NCBI RefSeq assembly: GCF_020639365.1
Contig: NZ_JAINUL010000001.1
Span: 2,307,951-2,371,950 of the forward strand
Origin: Streptomyces flavotricini
Lineage (GTDB): Bacteria; Actinomycetota; Actinomycetes; Streptomycetales; Streptomycetaceae
Length of the DNA: 64,000 bases
Direction: 5' to 3'
The notes beneath the pieces are model-generated. The model had not been told where the DNA came from and did no database searches. It worked only from the letters and a program-made list of their open reading frames with translations. Position numbers and translations under genes: made by a program. Positions 1-6,041 of this stretch are shown here, one piece after another (within the stretch, counting starts at the first letter, position 1; each line of letters opens with the position of its first letter).

Positions 1-240
1 GGTGGACCGCATGGTGACCATCCGGACCACCTTCCGGGATTCCATCAGCTCCGCGAGCGCGGCGGGCCGGAATCCGGCGAGCCGGGCGTGCAGCTGGAAG
101 TACGGCGGCTTCACGTTCTGCGCCTGGAGTCCGAGCAGATGCGCGACGGCGTCCTCGGCGGACAGCGCGGCGCGGCGCAGGAGCAGCTGGCGCGCGAGCG
201 TGGCACGGTTCAGTGAACGGGTGTCGAGTACGGAGCCCAT
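1..240 (-). CDS. Winged-helix DNA-binding domain protein (AlkZ/HTH_42-like), N-terminal part
   Basis: Only the first 80 residues are in the window; the gene runs off the left edge. The protein begins MGSVLDTRSLNRATLARQLL, followed by a conserved pattern of Leu/Ala helices with HLLGLQAQ, PPYFQLHARL and a VVRMVTMRST strand. This is the typical start of the winged-helix 'DNA-binding domain-containing protein' family that includes the glycosylase AlkZ (family knowledge). The start ATG at 240 fits the family start. It diverges from corA, and a perfect 8-3-8 palindrome lies in the shared 135-bp intergenic region. Whether this member is a DNA glycosylase cannot be told from the N-terminus. Confidence 0.8.
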   Translation of the reverse strand, partial: MGSVLDTRSLNRATLARQLLLRRAALSAEDAVAHLLGLQAQNVKPPYFQLHARLAGFRPAALAELMESRKVVRMVTMRST

Positions 241-261
241 GGCGGCAAGCTACCCGCACTT

Positions 262-280
262 GCGGACAGCTACTGTCCGC
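262..280. promoter_or_regulatory. 8-3-8 inverted repeat in the divergent promoter region
   Basis: The arms gcggacag (262-269) and ctgtccgc (273-280) are perfect reverse complements around a cta spacer. The site lies 22 bp upstream of the winged-helix gene and 96 bp upstream of corA. Size and symmetry resemble TetR-family operators in actinobacteria. No TetR gene is in the window, so the cognate regulator is unknown. Confidence 0.5.
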
Positions 281-375
281 GACGAGAAAAGGGCAGAGCG
301 CCCCAGAACCGTCGATACCCTTCCGATATCCTGCCCTCGCCGAAAGAACGATGCCGACTGGGGAGCTGACCCGCG

Positions 376-1548
376 ATGCCGGAGCGCCCGGACCACCGCC
401 ACCGCCGCCCCGCACCGCCCGGGAAGCGCACCGGCTGGCGCCGCCTCACGCCCCCGCCGACCGCACCTCCCGCCTCCCCGCCGGCCGGTCCGGAGCCCGC
501 GGCGGCGCCGGCCACTCCCCCGGACCACCGCAGCGTGATCGACTCCGCCGTCTACCGCGACGGCCGGCGCATCGCCTCCCCCGCGACCCTCGCGGAAACC
601 TTCCGCCGGCTGCGCGACCAGCCCGACGGCATGGCCTGGATCGGCCTGCACCGCCCCACCGAGCCGGAACTCCACTCGCTGGCCGCCGAGTTCAACCTCC
701 ACGAGCTCGCCGTCGAAGACGCCCTGGAGGCCCACCAGCGCCCCAAGCTGGAGCGCTACGGCGACACCCTCTTCGTCGTCCTGCGCGCGGCGCGCTACCT
801 CGACGCGTCGGAGGAGGTCGAGTTCGGCGAGTTGCACGTCTTCCTCGGCCCGGACTTCCTGATCACGGTCCGCCACGGCGCGGCCCCGGACCTCTCCGCG
901 GTCCGCCGCCGCATGGAGGAGACCCCGGAGCTCCTCTCCCTCGGCCCCGAGGCGGCCCTGTACGCGATCCTCGACGCGGTGGTCGACGGCTACGCCCCCG
1001 TCGTCGCGGGCGTCCAGAACGACATGGACGAGATCGAGACGGAGGTCTTCCGCGGCGACCCGGAAGTCTCCCGCCGCATCTACGAACTCTCCCGCGAGAT
1101 GGTCGAGTTCCAACGCGCCACCCGCCCCCTGGTCGGCATGCTCCACGCCCTGATGGCGGGCTTCGCGAAGTACGGCACGGACGAGGAACTCCAGCGCTAC
1201 CTGCGCGACGTGGCCGACCACGTCACCCACACCAGCGAACGCGTGGACGGCTTCCGCCAGGCCCTGACGGAAATCCTCACGGTCAACGCCACCCTGGTCT
1301 CCCAACAACAGAACGCCGAAATGCGAGCCCTGGCCGAAGCCGGCTTCGAACAGAACGAGGAGATCAAGAAGATCTCCTCGTGGGCCGCCATCCTCTTCGC
1401 CCCCACACTGGTCGGCACGATCTACGGCATGAACTTCGAGTACATGCCGGAGTTGGGTTGGAGCTTCGGGTACCCCCTTGCGATCTGCCTCATGGGGATG
1501 GTTTGCATCAGTTTGTACGTGATTTTCAAGCGACGAGACTGGCTCTAA
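376..1548 (+). CDS. corA: CorA-family magnesium/cobalt transporter
   Basis: 390-residue inner-membrane divalent cation channel. The N-terminal two thirds form the cytoplasmic domain with long acidic helices, beginning after a Pro/Arg-rich tail of about 55 residues. Two transmembrane helices sit at the C-terminus, and the signature GMN motif (YGMN) follows the first. The protein ends with the family-typical positive tail (FKRRDWL). ATG at 376 is the first in-frame start giving a normal length. Oddity: codons after position 1440 switch to forms rare in the rest of the gene (ttg, ggt, ctt, gtt, agt, att, cga, taa). The same 3' end, in host-like codons, occurs again at 27187-27315. I infer that the 3' end was replaced on integration of an island. 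Confidence 0.93.
   Translation: MPERPDHRHRRPAPPGKRTGWRRLTPPPTAPPASPPAGPEPAAAPATPPDHRSVIDSAVYRDGRRIASPATLAETFRRLRDQPDGMAWIGLHRPTEPELHSLAAEFNLHELAVEDALEAHQRPKLERYGDTLFVVLRAARYLDASEEVEFGELHVFLGPDFLITVRHGAAPDLSAVRRRMEETPELLSLGPEAALYAILDAVVDGYAPVVAGVQNDMDEIETEVFRGDPEVSRRIYELSREMVEFQRATRPLVGMLHALMAGFAKYGTDEELQRYLRDVADHVTHTSERVDGFRQALTEILTVNATLVSQQQNAEMRALAEAGFEQNEEIKKISSWAAILFAPTLVGTIYGMNFEYMPELGWSFGYPLAICLMGMVCISLYVIFKRRDWL
1420..1440. other. Candidate attachment-site core, left copy
   Basis: This 21-bp stretch (begins atctacgg, ends acttcgag) inside corA is identical to 27187-27207. It encodes the IYGMNFE motif in both places. The flanking bases differ at once on either side (g versus c before; t versus a after). 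Codon usage of corA changes exactly after it. This fits crossover at a conserved coding segment with the island supplying a new 3' end, but conservation of the protein motif alone could also give identity here. Confidence 0.5.
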
Positions 1549-1837
1549 TCCCATCGCACGACGCTCAGTCATCCTTCGCACTTCGCTTTCGCATCACTCA
1601 CAGATCGCCCCGGAAGCAGCGCTCGGGGGGCGCTGGGGGGAAATGGATGCGGGCGATCTCCTCGCCCTAGCCCCAAAGGAGCCCCTGGCCTGGGCTTTCG
1701 AGGTTCCAGGGACGCTGGGGAGCCTCTGGGGAGAAGCGGAGTCGCCAACCGCTCCTCACGCCTGCGCCATCAAGCCCGCCCGCCGGTCGGTCGACGACTG
1801 GCCCGGTCCCACTCCTGTCGTCGCAGAGGTCGGCCGG
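1549..1837. other. Intergenic left end of the putative island
   Basis: 289 bp between the convergent stops of corA and a hydrolase gene. I see no credible gene. The first 60 bases are less G+C rich than the surroundings. It holds ggggag (1717-1722) and ggggagaa (1728-1735), similar to the three ggggagaat copies near the right border at 27119-27169. Confidence 0.4.
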
Positions 1838-2551
1838 TCAGCTCGCCGCCCGTACCGCGTCCCTGATCAGGTCGGCGACCCGTGTGGGCTCGGAGAGGAC
1901 GACGGCGTGGGAGGCGTCCGGAAGTTCGACGACGACGGCCCCGGCTCGTGCGGCGCCGAAACGCTGGACCTCGGGGCTGATCGTGCGGTCCGCCCCGGCC
2001 ACCAGGGCCCAGGACGGTTTCGACCGCCACGCCGCCGCGGACGCGGTCTCGGTGAAGGCGGCCGTGGCGAGCGGGCGTTGGGCCGCTGCCAGGACGCCGG
2101 CGACGTCCTCGGGCACGTCCGCCGCGAAGACGGAGGGAAAGGCCGTCTCCTCGATGGTGACCTCGACCCCGGAGTCGCCGTCGAGGAGCGGGTACGTCCA
2201 CTCCTTCAGGCTGCCCGTCAGCGGGGACTCGGGGAAGCTCCCTTGGAGTTGGCCGAGGCTCTCGCCCTCGTGGGGCACGTAGGCGGCGACGTAGACCAGC
2301 GCGACGACGTTCTCCGCGGTGCCGGCCACGGTGATCAGCGCACCGCCGTAGGCGTGGCCGACGAGTACGGCCGGGCCGTCGACCTGCGCGAGGACGGAGG
2401 TGAGGTAGGCGGCGTCCGACGTCAGCCCCCGCAGCGGGTTCGACGGAGCGATCACCGGGATACCCCTGCTCCGCAGTTCTGAGATGACGCCTATCCAGCC
2501 TGTCGCGTCGGTGAAGGCGCCGTGCACGAGGACGACGGTGGGGTTGGTCAT
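1838..2551 (-). CDS. Alpha/beta hydrolase fold protein with Ala at the nucleophile position
   Basis: 237 residues, beginning MTNPTVVLVHGAFTDATGW, where HGAF forms the oxyanion loop. The nucleophile elbow, normally G-H-S-Y-G-G, reads G-H-A-Y-G-G: codon GCC at 2351-2353 gives Ala67 in place of Ser. The C-terminal catalytic His motif (DASHAVVL) is retained. Two relatives in the window (17798-18523 and 22604-23434) keep the Ser. By family knowledge these are esterase-like hydrolases of unknown substrate; this one is probably inactive as a Ser hydrolase and may bind a ligand instead. The ATG at 2551 has a purine-rich leader (GAGAAGAG). It is the last gene of a minus-strand series behind an AraC regulator. 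Confidence 0.85.
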   Translation of the reverse strand: MTNPTVVLVHGAFTDATGWIGVISELRSRGIPVIAPSNPLRGLTSDAAYLTSVLAQVDGPAVLVGHAYGGALITVAGTAENVVALVYVAAYVPHEGESLGQLQGSFPESPLTGSLKEWTYPLLDGDSGVEVTIEETAFPSVFAADVPEDVAGVLAAAQRPLATAAFTETASAAAWRSKPSWALVAGADRTISPEVQRFGAARAGAVVVELPDASHAVVLSEPTRVADLIRDAVRAAS

Positions 2552-2693
2552 GCGAGTTCTCTTCTCGGTGTCGGGCCACGTGGGGGCGTCGTCACGACGG
2601 TCTGGGGGCGGCCCGGAACCCGGCAAGAGGTCCGTGCGACTGTTACTCACGGTATAGCCGGGGAAGGGGCACCTCTTGTACATGCGCGCATCC

Positions 2694-2711
2694 GCGCTGT
2701 CATGACAGCGC
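2694..2711. promoter_or_regulatory. Perfect 18-bp palindrome between araC-type gene and hydrolase
   Basis: gcgctgtca is followed directly by its reverse complement tgacagcgc. A second, shorter palindrome (atgcgcgcat) lies at about 2682-2691. Both sit between the stop of the AraC regulator (2721) and the start of the hydrolase (2551). No T-run follows on the minus strand, so an operator for the hydrolase promoter is as likely as a terminator. Confidence 0.45.
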
Positions 2712-2720
2712 ACACGCGAC

Positions 2721-3626
2721 TCAGCGCCTTCGCTCGTCCTGGGCGCCGGCAGTCGTCGTCGCGAAGGCCGAGGTCGCCAGCGCCTGCCATTCGCTGGGGC
2801 TCATGCCGTAGGCCCCGCGGAACGTGCGGCTGAAGTGCGAGGGGCTGCTGAAGCCCCAGCGGTGTGCCACCGCGGCCATGGTGATCCTCCGGTTGGAGCG
2901 GCCCAGTTCGAGCCGGCAGAACTCGAGCCTGCGACGCCGCACCCATTGGCTCACCGTGCTGCCGTCGTTCTGGAAGAGCTTCTGCAGGTACCGGACGGAG
3001 ATGTGGTGGGCGCGTGCGATCGACTCCGGTGAGAGGTCCGGGTCCATCAGATGCTCTTCGATATAGCCGTGGATACGGGACAGCAGCTCGTTGGCGGCCC
3101 CGGACGCGTCGCCGGCCACGTCAGTCGTGTCCGCTTCGACGAGCTCCATGACCAGGACGGAGAGGAGGTGTACGGCCGTCCGGGCACGCCGGTCCCCGAT
3201 CGTGGACCGTCGGAACTCCGCCTCGGTGGCGAGCGCCGTCAGGAAGTCGGACGCCAGTGCCCCGATCCCCTCCCCGCCGCGTACGGGTACGCCGAGCACC
3301 TGGTTCAGTTCCGACTCCGTGACGCCCAGATAGCACCGGGGCACCCGGAAGAAGATCATCTGGCAGTCTTCTCCGAACCGCAGCAGATGCCGTCGGGCCG
3401 GGTCGCAGAAGACCAGGTCGTTCGGCTCCAACAGGGTCTTGGCATGCTCGTGGACGACGGTGACGGGCCCACGGACATGGACGCCGAGGTAGAGGTGGGT
3501 CCGGTCGTTCGTCTCCGGCATTTCGGAAAGCATCTGGACCAGCCACCCCGAGCGGGAGGAGGGCGAGGTCGGATCGGGCGCTTGCCGGGGCACGCGTTGG
3601 GGCGCACGTGACAGTGTGAGGGTCAT
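2721..3626 (-). CDS. AraC-family transcriptional regulator
   Basis: 301 residues from the ATG at 3626, which has AGGA seven bases upstream. A GTG at 3671 overlapping the preceding stop would add 15 residues. The N-terminal half resembles the AraC-binding-like sensor domain (LVFCDPARRHLLRF region). The C-terminal 110 residues hold the two helix-turn-helix units: SPESIARAHHISVRYLQKLF, then an ITMAAVAHRWGF/SHFSRTFR segment. It lies between two alpha/beta hydrolases in the same direction, so control of these is the natural guess. The effector is unknown. Confidence 0.9.
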   Translation of the reverse strand: MTLTLSRAPQRVPRQAPDPTSPSSRSGWLVQMLSEMPETNDRTHLYLGVHVRGPVTVVHEHAKTLLEPNDLVFCDPARRHLLRFGEDCQMIFFRVPRCYLGVTESELNQVLGVPVRGGEGIGALASDFLTALATEAEFRRSTIGDRRARTAVHLLSVLVMELVEADTTDVAGDASGAANELLSRIHGYIEEHLMDPDLSPESIARAHHISVRYLQKLFQNDGSTVSQWVRRRRLEFCRLELGRSNRRITMAAVAHRWGFSSPSHFSRTFRGAYGMSPSEWQALATSAFATTTAGAQDERRR

Positions 3627-3667
3627 GGGGATTCCTAGCCGTGGGTGCGGGCGGGCGGAGGGCGGAT

Positions 3668-4519
3668 TCACGCCCCGTTCGCCGGCTCCTCGGCCAGGAA
3701 CTTTTCCACCACGGCATTGAAGGCCGACGGGTTCTCCAGGAAGGGGAAGTGCGAGCTCGCCACGTCGGAGGCGAAGACGTGCAGGCGTGCGCCGGGAATC
3801 CGCTCGGCGACGAAGCGCTGCGAATCGGGGTGCACATGGCTTCCCTCACAGCCGACCACCAGGGTCGGCACATCGATCCGGGGAAGCACGTCGCGCCAGT
3901 CCTGCGCGCAGTGGTCGAACAGCAGCGGTACGCCCGCGTAGGCGGGCGTCGACCGGATCTCCTCCCCGACGAAGGCCAGCACCTCGGGGTCGGGCTCGCC
4001 GGAGAACATGCCGCGCACGAAGTCGGCGCGGACCGCGTCGCCCTCCGGCCCCGCGAGGGCCGCACCCAGGTACAGCAACCCCGACACATCGAAGATGGCA
4101 CCGGAGTCCCGCTGCTCACGCTCGGTCATCCAGGGCACGGCGGCGACCGCCGCGGGCTGGTCGACGGCGACGAAGCGCCGGATCCGTCCGGTCCCGTACT
4201 GGTCGATGAAGCTCCACCACACCGAGACGCCCATGGACCAGCCCAGTGCGTCGAAACGGTCGAGACCGAGACGGTCGACGAGTTCGAGCACATCGCGGGA
4301 GAGCCGGGCGATGCGGTAGCCGTGACGCGGCTTGCCGGACTTCCCATGGCCGCGGAGGTCGACGGTGACGACGCGACGGCCGGGGGCCAACCCCTCGATC
4401 TGGTGGCGGAACATCGCCTGCGTCTGCCCCCAGCCGTGCAGCATCACCAGTGGGACGCCCTCGCCGCCGGTGTCCTGGTACGCGAGCCGTGCGCCGTCCG
4501 TCGTGATCAGTTCCTTCAT
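3668..4519 (-). CDS. Alpha/beta fold hydrolase
   Basis: 283 residues from ATG 4519, preceded by GGGGGAGAGG; an upstream in-frame start would add 18 residues without a ribosome site. Fold features are HGWGQTQ (oxyanion region), DLRGHGKSGKP, the nucleophile elbow GWSMG, and a late-acid strand region. The sequence is of the haloperoxidase/aminoacrylate hydrolase type; the substrate is unknown. An adjacent PucR-type regulator is upstream and an AraC regulator follows immediately downstream. Confidence 0.85.
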   Translation of the reverse strand: MKELITTDGARLAYQDTGGEGVPLVMLHGWGQTQAMFRHQIEGLAPGRRVVTVDLRGHGKSGKPRHGYRIARLSRDVLELVDRLGLDRFDALGWSMGVSVWWSFIDQYGTGRIRRFVAVDQPAAVAAVPWMTEREQRDSGAIFDVSGLLYLGAALAGPEGDAVRADFVRGMFSGEPDPEVLAFVGEEIRSTPAYAGVPLLFDHCAQDWRDVLPRIDVPTLVVGCEGSHVHPDSQRFVAERIPGARLHVFASDVASSHFPFLENPSAFNAVVEKFLAEEPANGA

Positions 4520-4631
4520 GACCTCTCCCCCGGTCAGAGGCGGTACATCGTTCCCGCCCGTCCCGGACATCATCGAATGGGGCCCGCCGCCCGCACCACC
4601 GCGAGCTGTAGGAATCGGGCCGTGGATCCTC

Positions 4632-4650
4632 CTCGCTTTGTCGAAGCGAG
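4632..4650 (-). terminator. Hairpin after the PucR-type gene
   Basis: ctcgctt and aagcgag form a 7-bp perfect stem around tgtcg, eight bases beyond the stop of the minus-strand PucR gene. There is no clear U-tract, as is common for streptomycete terminators. Confidence 0.45.
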
Positions 4651-4657
4651 TCCGTGG

Positions 4658-5905
4658 TCAGACGGCCCCGTCACCGCCCGGGGCGAGGAGTTCCTCGATC
4701 CTGAGGCCGAGGTGCAGAGTGAGCCGGTGGGCGCCGTCGTCGAGGTCGAGTCCGGTGATCTCCTGAATCTGGCGCAGGCGGTAGTAGAGCGAGGTGCGGT
4801 GGATTCCCAGCGTGTCCGCGGTCCGGGGAATCGATCCCGCGTGTTCGAGGAAGCAGCTCAGGGTGTCCCGCAGGCGGTCGCCGCCATGAGTGTCGCTCAG
4901 GGTACGGAGCGGCTTCGGGACCAAAGACGCGTTCAGGGCGTGCTCGGGGAGCTGGAGCAGCACCCCGAGCTCCCCGAGCAGCTCCCAGTCACCGGCGCTC
5001 TTCAGGGTGGGCAGCCGGCGTGCCGCGCGTGCCGCCACGAGCGCCTGCTCGTACGACGTCCATGCGTCGCCCAGGCTGGGGTGCCGGCCGCCGACGCCGA
5101 TCACGGGGCTCGCCGACGGGCCCAGAAAGGTGCGGAGTTCGTCCAGGATGCGAGCGGACTGTGCGGTGACCTCGTCCTGGCCGGGTGGGCGGTCGCGCAG
5201 CTGGAGCAGTATCGCCCGCTCCTTGCCGATCGCGATGAGGCCCGTGGCCGAACGCGTCTGCCGGAACCCCTCCAGCGCTCCCCACAGGGCCGCCTCGGAC
5301 TGCCGCACGAGCTCCGTCGCGCAGCTCAGCTGGACGACGGTGACCAGGACGTGCTCGGCTGCTCCGAGCAGTCCGAGTTCCTTGCCTCGCCGCCGTGCGG
5401 TGGTACGGGCGGCGACGTCGGTGCCGACGAGTTCGAGGACGAGGTCCCGCTCGTCGGCCTTCCGGGTGTCGGTGGCGATGTGCTCTCCGTGCATCTGGGC
5501 GGCCATGGCGTCCGCGGCCCGGGCGATGGCACGTGTCTCGTGCTCTGCGAGCGTCTTCTCGGGCACGACCACCAGGAGCAGTCCGAAAAGGTGCCCGCGC
5601 TCACGCAGGGGCACGACGTAACGGGGCAGCAGTCCGAGATCGTCACGGCCATCGATGAATCCGGCTCGGGACCACTGGGTCACGCCTTGGGCGAGGACGT
5701 AGCGGATGGCCGCGTTGTCGGCGCGGCCCTGCAACAGGGTGCCGATGCGCACCGGGTCCTCGTCGCCGAAGTGGCGGCTCGTGCAGACCATGCGGACCAG
5801 CGGGTCGTCGACGGCGACGGACCGGCCGAGCCGCTCCGCGAGCTCGTCGACAAGCGCCTGGAGCTCGGGGCTGCCGGGGCGGGCTCGCTGGAGCCTTACG
5901 GTCAT
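4658..5905 (-). CDS. PucR-family transcriptional regulator
   Basis: 415 residues from ATG 5905, preceded by GAGAGGAA; upstream starts lack such a site. The N-terminal part is a GAF-like sensor region, the middle a GGDEF-like/CdaR domain, and the C-terminus the HTH_30 module (TLGIHRTSLYYRLRQI, then LDDGAHRLTLHLGLRI). That layout is typical of PucR/CdaR regulators of purine, sugar-acid and aromatic catabolism (family knowledge). It precedes a hydrolase gene in the same direction. An inverted repeat lies just upstream of the start. The ligand cannot be told from sequence. Confidence 0.9.
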   Translation of the reverse strand: MTVRLQRARPGSPELQALVDELAERLGRSVAVDDPLVRMVCTSRHFGDEDPVRIGTLLQGRADNAAIRYVLAQGVTQWSRAGFIDGRDDLGLLPRYVVPLRERGHLFGLLLVVVPEKTLAEHETRAIARAADAMAAQMHGEHIATDTRKADERDLVLELVGTDVAARTTARRRGKELGLLGAAEHVLVTVVQLSCATELVRQSEAALWGALEGFRQTRSATGLIAIGKERAILLQLRDRPPGQDEVTAQSARILDELRTFLGPSASPVIGVGGRHPSLGDAWTSYEQALVAARAARRLPTLKSAGDWELLGELGVLLQLPEHALNASLVPKPLRTLSDTHGGDRLRDTLSCFLEHAGSIPRTADTLGIHRTSLYYRLRQIQEITGLDLDDGAHRLTLHLGLRIEELLAPGGDGAV

Positions 5906-5933
5906 GCGCTGTTCCTCTCTCGACCAACGGTTC

Positions 5934-5956
5934 CCGCGGACTTTTCCATTCCGCGG
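5934..5956. promoter_or_regulatory. 7-9-7 inverted repeat upstream of the PucR-type gene
   Basis: Arms ccgcgga (5934-5940) and tccgcgg (5950-5956), 28 bp upstream of the ATG. The spacing of arm centres (16 bp) suits binding by a dimer, possibly the PucR protein itself. Confidence 0.4.
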
Positions 5957-6041
5957 CTCTTGATCATTCTGAGGAAGCGACGACGTCGGCACATCACACG
6001 AATCGTCCATTGCCATGACGCCCACGGGGGATACGAAGCGA

